A stretch of 64,000 nucleotides of DNA from JBMNMS01 sp050953445. GTDB taxonomy: Bacteria; Bacillota; Clostridia; Peptostreptococcales; Anaerovoracaceae. Positions within the stretch are counted from its first letter, which is position 1. The number at the start of each line of letters is the position of its first letter. The notes under the pieces were generated by a model that was not told the DNA's origin, made no database searches, and was given only the letters and a program-made list of their open reading frames with translations. The DNA lies in contig JBMNMS010000001.1 of assembly GCA_050953445.1 (NCBI GenBank), positions 620,001 to 684,000 on the forward strand, in the 5' to 3' direction. Position numbers and translations under genes: made by a program. Below are positions 35,464-43,633 of the stretch, one piece after another.

Positions 35464-35507
35464 AACCCTGTAGCCCTTTTATTGCAAAGGTTACAGGGTT
35501 ATTTTTT
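35464..35507. terminator. Bidirectional terminator-like hairpin
   Basis: AACCCTGTA pairs with TACAGGGTT across an 18-base spacer; T-rich tracts occur on both sides (ATTTTTT on the plus strand). It could close transcripts from the toxin-antitoxin side or from the IS remnant. Confidence 0.6.
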
Positions 35508-35529
35508 GGTCTTTTGCTGCAAAAGTCAA

Positions 35530-35563
35530 GATAAAGAAGCACCAGACTTTCGTCCGGTGCTCT
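35530..35563 (-). terminator. Second copy of an rpsI-type terminator
   Basis: GCACCGGAC-GAAA-GTCTGGTGC followed by TTCTTTATCTT on the minus strand. It nearly matches the terminator after rpsI (36394-36426: GCACCGGAC-AGAA-GTCGGGTGC), so it is probably the original rpsI terminator displaced by an insertion. Confidence 0.65.
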
Positions 35564-35615
35564 CGTAATTGATCGCTTCGTAATTGTTCGTGAGGTTCAC
35601 TGAACCTGTGGTTAT

Positions 35616-35634
35616 TATCTCTTTGAGAACTGGG
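35616..35634. repeat. Duplicate of the rpsI 3' end (putative att site, distal)
   Basis: TATCTCTTTGAGAACTGGG, identical to 36450-36468, where it encodes the last codons of rpsI (QFSKR stop). About 120 bp between this repeat and the toxin gene hold the tandem GAAATGTGTAAAAAATGTGTAAA region and no gene. Confidence 0.7.
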
Positions 35635-35760
35635 TTACCAAATGTTTTTGTGCTCAAAACCCAATGTTTATCAGTGTTTGCGATCTATAGCTGGCAACTG
35701 GCTTTTGAGAAATGTGTAAAAAATGTGTAAAATATAACTAGCTAAATCCACTTACGCTTA

Positions 35761-36075
35761 TTATAAGAGCTTTGTCAAATCTCTGCGGCTATAAATTATC
35801 CGTCGGACTTCCATCACATCTTCAATAACAACATAAAAAATTGTGAAGCTCTTTACTTGTATTCTGTAATAAGTATTTTTCCTGTCTTTCGCAGACTTAT
35901 ACGGCTCGAACGACTCCGGATTATTCAGGCGTTTCCAGATTGCCCTTTCTACCTCATCAACGAAATTGTTGGCCGCTGTCACATTTTTTAATTTGTGAAT
36001 AATATAATCGACTATTTCATTAAGATCTTCCACATATTTGGGAAGATACCGTAAAGTATATTTACTCTCCTGCAT
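35761..36075 (-). CDS. RelE/ParE-family toxin
   Basis: 104 residues. The pattern YTLRYLPKYVEDLNEIVDYI, RAIWKRLNNPESFEP, NTYYRIQVKSFTIFYVV and VEVRRIIYSRRDLTKLL (shown in parts) is typical of the ParE/RelE plasmid-stabilisation fold. RelE members cleave mRNA at the ribosome while ParE members poison gyrase; which applies is not clear. The gene overlaps the antitoxin gene by 14 bp, which ensures coupled synthesis. Confidence 0.85.
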   Translation of the reverse strand: MQESKYTLRYLPKYVEDLNEIVDYIIHKLKNVTAANNFVDEVERAIWKRLNNPESFEPYKSAKDRKNTYYRIQVKSFTIFYVVIEDVMEVRRIIYSRRDLTKLL

Positions 36076-36328
36076 TTATTCTTTTCCTAACATTCGAAAA
36101 AACTTCATCATGAGTATATCTGATATCAGTTGAATCAGCTTCTTTATCAGCCTCATCCAGCAAAAATTCTATGCCATCAGATAAAGCTGCATACTGTTCC
36201 AAGCTTAGAAGAACCATAGAACCGTGACCGTTTTTTGTTAAATATACCGGTTCATTGGTTTCCCTAACCAATTCTTCTATTTCTGGAAATTTGTTTCTAA
36301 GGTCAGAAACAGGTCTAATATTTATCAT
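36062..36328 (-). CDS. Phd/YefM-family antitoxin
   Basis: 88 residues: MINIRPVSDLRNKFPEIEEL, then NEPVYLTKNGHGSMVLLSLE, the YefM/Phd DNA-binding and dimerisation domain, followed by an acidic C-terminal tail that would wrap the toxin. GGAGGCGAGA upstream of the ATG is the ribosome site. It normally also represses the operon together with the toxin. It lies directly behind the rpsI terminator. Confidence 0.87.
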   Translation of the reverse strand: MINIRPVSDLRNKFPEIEELVRETNEPVYLTKNGHGSMVLLSLEQYAALSDGIEFLLDEADKEADSTDIRYTHDEVFSNVRKRINAGE

Positions 36329-36393
36329 TGTCTCGCCTCCTTAACTTATCATTATTTTATCATGAAGTTATCATTTAATCAATCCCCTATATT

Positions 36394-36426
36394 AAAAAAG
36401 GCACCCGACTTCTGTCCGGTGCCTTT
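36394..36426 (-). terminator. Terminator of rplM-rpsI
   Basis: AAAGGCACCGGAC-AGAA-GTCGGGTGCCTTT followed by TTTAAT on the minus strand. Confidence 0.8.
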
Positions 36427-36448
36427 GATTTTTTGAATTTGCATTCCA

Positions 36449-36841
36449 CTATCTCTTTGAGAACTGGGATGCTCTTCTGGCTTTTTTCAAGCCGTACTTT
36501 TTTCTTTCCTTCATCCTTGAGTCTCTTGTCAAGAAACCAGCAGCCTTAAGCACCGGTTTCAATTCCGACTCTGCAACACATAGTGCTCTGGATGCACCAT
36601 GGCGTAAAGCACCTGCCTGTCCCGTTGTTCCTCCACCTCTAACAGTGGCGATCATATCATATTTACCCTCCACTCCCGTAAGTTCAAAGGGCCTTCTAAC
36701 TTCTCTTTTTAATATCTCCATACCAAAGTATTCTTCCAAAGGCTTTTTGTTTATGGTTATTTCACCTTTCCCAGGGATTAATCTTACCCGGGCAACGGAT
36801 GACTTTCTTCTGCCTGTTCCGTAATATTGCATCTTCGCCAT
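36449..36841 (-). CDS. rpsI: 30S ribosomal protein S9
   Basis: 130 residues, full length. QYYGTGRRKSSVARVRLIPG at the start and the C-terminal GLKKARRASQFSKR are diagnostic; the basic tail reaches the P-site tRNA. It follows rplM by 17 bp, the universal bacterial order. Its last codons are duplicated 0.8 kb downstream (35616-35634). Confidence 0.97.
   Translation of the reverse strand: MAKMQYYGTGRRKSSVARVRLIPGKGEITINKKPLEEYFGMEILKREVRRPFELTGVEGKYDMIATVRGGGTTGQAGALRHGASRALCVAESELKPVLKAAGFLTRDSRMKERKKYGLKKARRASQFSKR
36450..36468. repeat. rpsI 3' end, putative att site (proximal)
   Basis: TATCTCTTTGAGAACTGGG within the rpsI stop region; direct repeat of 35616-35634. Confidence 0.7.
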
Positions 36842-36858
36842 TTTGATTTACCCCTTTC

Positions 36859-37287
36859 CTAAAGTTCCCATGCTTCCGGCTTTTGAGCCCCATGCTTATG
36901 TTCGGGACCGGCATAAACCTTCAACTTTTTAAACATTTGCCTACCCAATTTGCCCTTAGGCATCATACCCTTTACGGCATGCCTTATAATTTCTTCGGGT
37001 TTTTTTGCTTGAAGCATTTCGAAATTAACCTGCCTCAAACCTCCAGGATAACCGGTGTGGCGCTTGTATACCTTGTCATTTCTCTTGTTACCTGTAACCT
37101 CCACCTTTTCTGCGTTGACTACTATAACATAATCTCCTGTATCCACATGTGGGGTAAAGATAGCTTTTTTCTTTCCTCTTAAAATTGAAGCAACCTCAGT
37201 GGCCAATCTGCCCAAGGTTTTACCCTCCGCATCAACAACGTACCACTTTCTTTCTACTTCATGAGGTTTTGCAATAAAGGATTTCAT
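36859..37287 (-). CDS. rplM: 50S ribosomal protein L13
   Basis: 142 residues from the ATG at 37287 (MKSFIAKPHEVERKWYVVDA), preferred over an upstream start at 37305 because the family begins here and AGAGGT precedes it. GDYVIVVNAEKVEVTGNK and KMLPKGxLGRQMFKKLKVYAG-type sequence (here MMPKGKLGRQMFKKLKVYAG) are family signatures. First gene of the rplM-rpsI operon, behind a strong promoter and a leader hairpin. Confidence 0.96.
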   Translation of the reverse strand: MKSFIAKPHEVERKWYVVDAEGKTLGRLATEVASILRGKKKAIFTPHVDTGDYVIVVNAEKVEVTGNKRNDKVYKRHTGYPGGLRQVNFEMLQAKKPEEIIRHAVKGMMPKGKLGRQMFKKLKVYAGPEHKHGAQKPEAWEL

Positions 37288-37315
37288 CGTCTTAATACCT
37301 CTCAATATCTAATTC

Positions 37316-37341
37316 ATTCAGGTGTTTCACCCCACCTGAAT
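37316..37341 (-). promoter_or_regulatory. L13-type leader hairpin
   Basis: ATTCAGGTG-GGGTGAAA-CACCTGAAT, a perfect 9-bp stem in the leader 29 bp before the rplM start. Position and form agree with the L13 leader known from Firmicutes, thought to be bound by L13 for autoregulation. No covariance check was possible. Confidence 0.6.
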
Positions 37342-37394
37342 CTTTGTGTTTTAGATTCCGGGGCTAATGGATTCTTGCACACAGTGCATATAAA

Positions 37395-37423
37395 ATTATA
37401 GCGATGCGCCCATTAGATGTCAA
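37395..37423 (-). promoter_or_regulatory. Consensus sigma-A promoter of rplM-rpsI
   Basis: TTGACA, exactly 17 bases, TATAAT on the minus strand, about 110 bp upstream of rplM. Confidence 0.85.
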
Positions 37424-37497
37424 GTTGATTTTTGTCATTACTCCTATATCAAGCATAGGGGATTGTAGGATATTGTTTTCTCGCCCTATCAGTTAAC

Positions 37498-38823
37498 CTA
37501 TTCCAACACGACCATGTGAAAAGTCTTCTTCCCTCTTTTTATAAGAATCTTCCCTTCATTGAACATATCTAAAGTTATCATAAGCTTGGCATCCGTAATT
37601 TTTTTACCTTCTATCGAAAGTCCACCTTGCTCTATGGTACGAAAACCATCACCTCTACTTGAAACAAGCCCTAAATCGGCAATAAGAGCTACCACACCTA
37701 TGCCTTCACCTTCAAAACTATCGGGGCTCATCTGAGTTTTGGGAACATCCGCCATGTTTCCTCCTCCGGTAAATAAGGCTCGGGCCGCCTCCTGTGCCTT
37801 TTGCGCCTCATCTTCACCGTGAACGAGTTTTGTCACTTCATAGGCTAAAACTTCTTTAGCATAATTAATTTTTTCATCCTTTAAGTTAGATAGTTCCGCT
37901 ATTTCCTCCATCGGTAAAAAGGTCAGCATCCTAAGACACTTTTCCACATCAGCGTCATCAACATTCCGCCAGTATTGATAAAATTCATATGGTGAAGTTT
38001 TTTCCTTATCAAGCCAAAGTGCACCTTTTTGAGTCTTGCCCATTTTACTACCTTCACTGGTTGTAAGAAGGCTAAATGTCATACCATAAACCTGCTTTCC
38101 AAGTTCACGTCTACACAAATCCACTCCACCTAAGATATTTGACCATTGATCATTGCCTCCGAATTGCATCTTGCAATCTAAATCGCGAGCCAATACCATA
38201 AAATCATAAGATTGCATAAGCATATAATTAAACTCCAAAAAGGAAAGTCCTTTTTCAAGCCGTTGTTTAAAGCACTCCGCTCTTAACATGGTGTTTACAC
38301 TGAAATGCCTACCAATGTCACGAATAAATTCAATGTAGTTTAAGGGCAAAAGCCAGGAAGCATTGTTAAGACAAATACCCTTCCCCGGTTCCGGCTCCTT
38401 GTTTATTCGTCCTTTCTTATTTTCGTGATCAGGCCCCTCATACTTAAAGTCTTCATCAAAATCTATAAATCTGTCAAATAACTTTTTAAAAGCATTGCTA
38501 TTCTCATCGATGGTCTTAACAGTCATCATTTGGCGCATATCGGTTCTACCAGATGGATCTCCAACCATACCTGTACCTCCGCCTATGAGTACGATGGGGG
38601 TGTGTCCATATTTTTGCATGTACATCATTATAATTACTTGCATGAAGTGTCCAACATGCAGGCAATCTGCTGTTGGATCAAAGCCTATATAAAACTTAAT
38701 TTTTTCTTTCCCCAAAAGCTCCCTGATTTCATCCTCATGGGTTGTTTGCTCAATAAAGCCTCTTTCTTTAAGCACGTCAAAAACATTTGTATGTCTGCTA
38801 ACACTGTCAGGTATGATCTTCAT
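37498..38823 (-). CDS. tyrS: Tyrosyl-tRNA synthetase
   Basis: 441 residues from the ATG at 38823; of two adjacent ATG codons the second is at the right distance from AAAGGAG. Class I signatures are HVGH in DCLHVGHF and the KMSKS equivalent GSKMGKT. The C-terminal 65 residues form an S4 RNA-binding domain (GGLSIEGKKITDAKLMITLD). It charges tRNA-Tyr. The gene follows upp by about 45 bp with no room for a T-box leader, unlike many Firmicute tyrS genes, so it is probably transcribed with the upstream genes. Confidence 0.95.
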   Translation of the reverse strand: MKIIPDSVSRHTNVFDVLKERGFIEQTTHEDEIRELLGKEKIKFYIGFDPTADCLHVGHFMQVIIMMYMQKYGHTPIVLIGGGTGMVGDPSGRTDMRQMMTVKTIDENSNAFKKLFDRFIDFDEDFKYEGPDHENKKGRINKEPEPGKGICLNNASWLLPLNYIEFIRDIGRHFSVNTMLRAECFKQRLEKGLSFLEFNYMLMQSYDFMVLARDLDCKMQFGGNDQWSNILGGVDLCRRELGKQVYGMTFSLLTTSEGSKMGKTQKGALWLDKEKTSPYEFYQYWRNVDDADVEKCLRMLTFLPMEEIAELSNLKDEKINYAKEVLAYEVTKLVHGEDEAQKAQEAARALFTGGGNMADVPKTQMSPDSFEGEGIGVVALIADLGLVSSRGDGFRTIEQGGLSIEGKKITDAKLMITLDMFNEGKILIKRGKKTFHMVVLE

Positions 38824-38867
38824 CATTAGCTCCTTTACCACGCAAAGTATATTTAATTGCCCACTTT

Positions 38868-39506
38868 TTATTTTGTTCCATAAAGCCGATCTCCAGCATC
38901 CCCAAGACCAGGAATAATAAATGCGTTTTCATTTAAACACTGGTCCTTAGCGGCTATAAAGATATCCACATCCGGATGAGCCGTCTGAACAACCGCTATG
39001 CCCTCGGGAGCTGCTATTATGCACATAAATATAATATGCTTGGCCCCCTTATCCTTCATCATTTGTATCGCTGCGCTAGCAGTTCCACCCGTTGCCAACA
39101 TAGGATCCAGCAAAATAATTTGCCTTTTTTCCATGTCAGAGGGAAGCTTGCAATAGTATTCAATTGGAAGTTTGGTTTCAGGGTCTCTAAACAACCCTAT
39201 ATGACCTACCTTTGAATTCGGTATCAAGTTCTGTATTCCTTCTACCATTCCCAATCCTGCGCGCAAAATAGGAATTATTGCGATATCCTCGCCTTTAAGC
39301 ACTAAAGCCGTTGTCTTTCTAAGAGGTGTTTCTATTTCCACCTCATGCAAAGGAAGCGTTCTTGTTGCTTCATAGGCCATCAGCATCGATACCTCTTTTA
39401 CCAATTCACGAAAATCCTTTGTAGGCGTTCTTTTGTTTCGCAAAAGTGCCAGTTTATGCTGAATCAAAGGATGATCAAATACATATACTCTGCCCTTACC
39501 TTCCAT
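38868..39506 (-). CDS. upp: Uracil phosphoribosyltransferase
   Basis: 212 residues, normal length. The PRPP-binding loop is ILLDPMLATGGTASAA and the C-terminal uracil-binding part is FIIPGLGDAGDRLYGTK. It salvages uracil to UMP. It lies 39 bp after rpiB in the same orientation. Confidence 0.95.
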   Translation of the reverse strand: MEGKGRVYVFDHPLIQHKLALLRNKRTPTKDFRELVKEVSMLMAYEATRTLPLHEVEIETPLRKTTALVLKGEDIAIIPILRAGLGMVEGIQNLIPNSKVGHIGLFRDPETKLPIEYYCKLPSDMEKRQIILLDPMLATGGTASAAIQMMKDKGAKHIIFMCIIAAPEGIAVVQTAHPDVDIFIAAKDQCLNENAFIIPGLGDAGDRLYGTK

Positions 39507-39545
39507 GTTGAGAACCTCACCTTCTTCGCAATAAAAGCGTACACT

Positions 39546-39977
39546 TTACATAGAGTTTAGCATATCCACACGCCTCTTATGTCTGCCTCCTTCAAATTCT
39601 GTATCTATCCAAATATCAACTAATTTCAATGCTTCCTCTTCATCCAAAACCCTGCCCCCAAGAGCTAAAATATTTGCGTCGTTATGCTTCCTGCACATCT
39701 CAGCCATGAAAGAATTGGTCACAAGTGCGCACCTTATTCCATGAACCTTATTAGCTGAAATGGAGATGCCAATACCGGTTCCGCAGCATACTATACCCCT
39801 GTCACCACGTCCGGCCATTACCGCTTCTCCGCATAATTGACCATATATCGGATAATCCACCGATTCGTCAGAATCAGTCCCCAAATCAATATATTCAATC
39901 TTGCGCTTTATCAGATGCTCCTTAATACTTTCCTTTAACTCAAAACCTCCATGGTCAGCTGCCAATACTATTTTCAT
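39546..39977 (-). CDS. rpiB: Ribose-5-phosphate isomerase B
   Basis: 143 residues. The start MKIVLAADHGGFELKESIKE and IVCCGTGIGISISANKVHGI are RpiB signatures, the latter containing the catalytic Cys. It interconverts ribose-5-phosphate and ribulose-5-phosphate. The start overlaps the stop of the Sua5 gene by 4 bp. Confidence 0.95.
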   Translation of the reverse strand: MKIVLAADHGGFELKESIKEHLIKRKIEYIDLGTDSDESVDYPIYGQLCGEAVMAGRGDRGIVCCGTGIGISISANKVHGIRCALVTNSFMAEMCRKHNDANILALGGRVLDEEEALKLVDIWIDTEFEGGRHKRRVDMLNSM

Positions 39978-41032
39978 AATCTATTCTCCACTTTTTTCAA
40001 TGCATGTGACGCAGTACCTGTTCCACTGTCATCTTTGAGGCCGGCAGACTTTAGCATACGATCCATTACGGCCAGCCCCTTGCCGTGGTTATAGCTTAAT
40101 GCCCCTGCCAGAATAATATCCACCCCTGCCTCGTCCATTTCGCGAAGCTTTGCGAAGAAATCATGGGCGGCCTTTTCAAACTCAGTTTCGCCAAAGAGTA
40201 TAACACCTACCTTGCGTCCTGATGCTTCTTCCTCGCTTTTCCTTTTGGCAATTTCAGTCTCTATATTTTTTCTATCACCATCAAAAATGACCATTTCAGC
40301 TTTTGGCGAGTAATGCTTGTATTTTATGCCGGGGGATTTTGGTATTCCGTCGCATCGGCTTCCCTTTTCCATATCGATATCACAACCTAAAACTTGTTGT
40401 ATTTCCTCCGCTGTCACAAAGCCAGGTCTTAATATTACAGGCCTTTCCTGTGTAAGATCAATAACTGTTGATTCAATACCAACATCACAATCTCCCCCAT
40501 CCAAAACAATTGGAATCTTCCCCCTCAAATCCTCCAAAACGTGTGTTGCCTTTGTAGGGCTTGGCCTACCGGAAATATTGGCACTAGGCGCCGCTATTGG
40601 AAACCCTGATCTCCTTATCAGTTCTAACGCTACTTGATGCCTTGGCATCCGTATTGCAACCGTAGATAATCCTCCTGTTGTAATGTAAGGCACCCCCCTG
40701 CTTTTCCATAACACCATGGTTAGGGGCCCGGGCCAAAAAGCTCCGGCAAGCAGTAATGCCTTCTCTGGAATATCTTCACAAAGTCGTTCCATATCACCAA
40801 GACATGCGATGTGTATAATCAAGGGATTATCTGAGGGTCTACCCTTAGCATCAAAAATTGCTTCTACCCCCTGTGAATCAAGGGCATTTGCGCCCAAACC
40901 ATAAACAGTTTCAGTGGGGAATGCAACCAGCCCCCCGCTCTTTATAATCAGTGCGGCTTCATCAATTCCCTCTATGAATCTGTCCTCCCAGCCCTTTTCC
41001 CCCTCCACAATCCTATATAGTTTTGTCTCCAT
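39974..41032 (-). CDS. sua5: L-threonylcarbamoyladenylate synthase (Sua5 type)
   Basis: 352 residues: an N-terminal YrdC domain (GGLVAFPTETVYGLGANALD; FPIAAPSANISGRPSPT) and a C-terminal Sua5 domain (about 235-345), so the two-domain form. It makes the threonylcarbamoyl-AMP used for the t6A modification of ANN-decoding tRNAs. It lies 14 bp after prfA and is coupled to rpiB, the usual Firmicute order. Confidence 0.93.
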   Translation of the reverse strand: METKLYRIVEGEKGWEDRFIEGIDEAALIIKSGGLVAFPTETVYGLGANALDSQGVEAIFDAKGRPSDNPLIIHIACLGDMERLCEDIPEKALLLAGAFWPGPLTMVLWKSRGVPYITTGGLSTVAIRMPRHQVALELIRRSGFPIAAPSANISGRPSPTKATHVLEDLRGKIPIVLDGGDCDVGIESTVIDLTQERPVILRPGFVTAEEIQQVLGCDIDMEKGSRCDGIPKSPGIKYKHYSPKAEMVIFDGDRKNIETEIAKRKSEEEASGRKVGVILFGETEFEKAAHDFFAKLREMDEAGVDIILAGALSYNHGKGLAVMDRMLKSAGLKDDSGTGTASHALKKVENRL

Positions 41033-41046
41033 AATTTCCGGGCACC

Positions 41047-42114
41047 TTAGAAGTTTTTCATTTTTTCGGCTTGATCCGATGTAATAAGGCTATCTATTAT
41101 TTCATCAAGTTCCCCGTCCAGGAAGTTATCAAGCTTATATAATGTTAAGTCAATTCTATGATCCGATATACGCCCCTGCGGAAAGTTGTAGGTCCGGATA
41201 CGTTGACTCCGATCACCGCTCCCCACTTGGTTTTTACGTGTTTCAGATATCTCCTTGTTCTGTTCTTGTATTTTCAGGTCGTAAAGCCTGGCCCTTAATA
41301 CCTTGAAGGCCTTATCCTTATTCTTATGCTGTGATTTTTCATCCTGACATGTTACTACAAGTCCGGTGGGTATATGAGTTAGACGAACCGCTGAATCAGT
41401 CGTATTAACACATTGCCCTCCATTACCCGAGGCACGGAAAACGTCAACCCGAACGTCATTGGGGTCGAGCTGCACCTCCACATCATCTATTTCCGGTAAC
41501 ACCGCTACCGTGGCAGCCGAGGTGTGAATTCTACCACCCGATTCTGTTTCGGGGACACGCTGCACCCTGTGAGCACCACTTTCATATTTCAACCTGGAAT
41601 AAGCACCTTTACCCTTTATCAAGACAACTGCTTCCTTAATACCGCCAATTCCCGTTTCGTTAATATCCATCATCTCGGTTTTCCAATTATGACGTTCAGC
41701 ATAACGGGTATACATGCGAAGCAAATCACTGCCAAAGAGTGCCGCTTCTTCGCCACCAGTCCCCGCCCGAACCTCAAGGATAACATTCTTTTCATCGTTC
41801 GGATCCTTCGGCAACAATAATATCTTCAATTCGTCTTCCAGAGTATCAATCTGTCCTTCCAATTCGCTGAGTTCCATTTTAGCTACTTCCCTAAGCTCAT
41901 CATCTATTCCCGTTTCCCCCAAAAGCTCCTTGGTATCCGTTATTTCCCCTTTGACTTTTTTATATTCTTTATATTTCTTGACTATGGGCTCCATCTCCCC
42001 CATGTCCTTCATATACTGTCTCCAAGTGGGCTGATCTGAGATGATTTCGGGGTTTGAAACCTTTTCGCTCAACTCCTCATATTTTTCTTCAATAAAATCC
42101 AGTTTGTCGTACAT
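41047..42114 (-). CDS. prfA: Peptide chain release factor 1
   Basis: 355 residues. The stop-codon recognition tripeptide PxT is seen in QRVPETESGGRIHTSAATVA. The hydrolysis motif GGQ lies in RASGNGGQCVNTTDSAVR. It releases peptides at UAA and UAG. The residue after GGQ is Cys where many RF1 proteins have His. The GGQ glutamine is methylated by PrmC, encoded nearby at 42681-43580. Confidence 0.96.
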   Translation of the reverse strand: MYDKLDFIEEKYEELSEKVSNPEIISDQPTWRQYMKDMGEMEPIVKKYKEYKKVKGEITDTKELLGETGIDDELREVAKMELSELEGQIDTLEDELKILLLPKDPNDEKNVILEVRAGTGGEEAALFGSDLLRMYTRYAERHNWKTEMMDINETGIGGIKEAVVLIKGKGAYSRLKYESGAHRVQRVPETESGGRIHTSAATVAVLPEIDDVEVQLDPNDVRVDVFRASGNGGQCVNTTDSAVRLTHIPTGLVVTCQDEKSQHKNKDKAFKVLRARLYDLKIQEQNKEISETRKNQVGSGDRSQRIRTYNFPQGRISDHRIDLTLYKLDNFLDGELDEIIDSLITSDQAEKMKNF

Positions 42115-42249
42115 TATTTACACTCCGTTCCTAATTCAAACTTAATTGATAAACCTACACACACTTAATCCCTTTTGCTATTTTTCAATAGTCCTCATTT
42201 TCTATCCCTAACCTATTAATTTTATCATATTTTATCCAATTTTTAAACT

Positions 42250-42281
42250 AAAAAAAACCGGAAATCATTGTTTCCGGTCTT
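42250..42281 (-). terminator. Terminator after rpmE
   Basis: ACCGGAAA-CAATGA-TTTCCGGT followed by seven T on the minus strand, directly after the rpmE stop. Confidence 0.85.
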
Positions 42282-42291
42282 GCTTGGCCCC

Positions 42292-42492
42292 TTACTCCAA
42301 GTTGAACTTCTTTTTGAATTTTTCAACACGACCGCCTCGATTGATAAATTTCTGCTGTCCTGTAAAGAAAGGATGGCATGCAGAGCAGACATCTAATCTG
42401 AGCTCTTCTTTCATGGATTTGGTTGTAAATTCGTTACCACATGCACAAGCAACCTTGCATTCTACATAATCGGGATGGATCTTCTCTTTCAT
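42292..42492 (-). CDS. rpmE: 50S ribosomal protein L31 (zinc-binding type)
   Basis: 66 residues. It contains the zinc ligands of the C+ form: CKVACACGNEF and CSACHPFFTGQQKF. The end GGRVEKFKKKF is typical. A GAAAAGAAAATGAAAGAG context gives a purine-rich ribosome site (AGGTGAAAAG). Single gene between prmC and prfA with its own terminator. Confidence 0.96.
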   Translation of the reverse strand: MKEKIHPDYVECKVACACGNEFTTKSMKEELRLDVCSACHPFFTGQQKFINRGGRVEKFKKKFNLE

Positions 42493-42680
42493 TTTCTTTT
42501 CACCTCGTTTACGGCTTCACTGCGAAGCATAATATCTATCGCCGAGCCGATTATCAATCAATATATATATTTTTGTTTTTAATAACTTAGTACTTCCTTT
42601 CGGCAGCTATTATATATTAGCACAACAGCCAAGGTTAAGCAAGCATTTTTTTTACAAATAGCCTTTCCCTGTGTTATAGA

Positions 42681-43580
42681 TTATCTGGCATAGGCAATAA
42701 ACACTCTGTCCCTGCCAGCCAAATCCTTTTCCACCCTTATTTCCGTATAAATATTGTATGACTCCGCCATTTCAATCATGGCCTCACCTTGATCATGACC
42801 TATTTCCAACATCATAGCACCATTCTTATTCAGATGATTGGGGGCTTCCTTTAAAATACGTTTTAACAATTGTAACCCTTTTTCCCCACCATCCAAAGCC
42901 AACATGGGCTCATGCTCCCTAACTTCTCTTTGCAATGTAGGGAGTACGTCCGTATCTATGTAAGGAGGATTGCCAATTATTAAATCAAAGGTTTTTTTTG
43001 GCTTTACCGTCTCCCCCTTCTCCCTTACAAAAGGAGAAAAAAGATCGCCTTCTACAAAAATGATTTTTTCCACCTTGTTTTTAATTGCATTTCTCTTCGC
43101 CATTTTTAATGCGGGGCTGCTTATGTCTGAGGCAGTTATCCTCATTTTCACCTGATCACCAAGCAAACGGGCAATGGATATAGCCACTGCACCACTTCCT
43201 GTGCATATATCCAGAATTTCAAGTTTTCTGAAGGATTTCCTCCTTTTACGTATTTCCTCCATCGCCAATTCCACCAGAGTTTCTGTGTCTTGTCTCGGTA
43301 TTAGAACGGCAGGGCTAACTTCAAAATTTAAACCCATGAATTCCTGATTACCTAGCAAGTATTGAAGTGGTACCCCATCCGCTCTGAGATCCATTAGGTC
43401 AAAAAAGCCCCGTCCAAACCTTTCCATAACCGTATCCCCATAGTGGGTGAATAGGAAGGATTTGTCCACATCCAGCACATGGCAAAGTAAAAGCTCTGCA
43501 TCCAACCGGGGATCTGAGCATCCAGCTTCTTTAAATCGCAATTGGGCTATCTGAAGCAAATCCTTTATCATATAACTCAT
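42681..43580 (-). CDS. prmC: Release-factor glutamine methyltransferase
   Basis: 299 residues from the ATG at 43580, chosen because GCGAGGT lies at a suitable distance; upstream in-frame starts lack one. SAM motif LDICTGSGAVAISIARLLGD and catalytic NPPY in LIIGNPPYIDTD are clear. It methylates the GGQ glutamine of release factors. Confidence 0.94.
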   Translation of the reverse strand: MSYMIKDLLQIAQLRFKEAGCSDPRLDAELLLCHVLDVDKSFLFTHYGDTVMERFGRGFFDLMDLRADGVPLQYLLGNQEFMGLNFEVSPAVLIPRQDTETLVELAMEEIRKRRKSFRKLEILDICTGSGAVAISIARLLGDQVKMRITASDISSPALKMAKRNAIKNKVEKIIFVEGDLFSPFVREKGETVKPKKTFDLIIGNPPYIDTDVLPTLQREVREHEPMLALDGGEKGLQLLKRILKEAPNHLNKNGAMMLEIGHDQGEAMIEMAESYNIYTEIRVEKDLAGRDRVFIAYAR

Positions 43581-43633
43581 ATATCGTACCTCGCAAAGCG
43601 CGCAATTCAAAAGATATTGACACTAAATGTCCC

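Noticed and set aside
38824..38867. T-box leader for tyrS
   Set aside because: Only 44 bp separate upp and tyrS; no T-box sequence or specifier stem fits.
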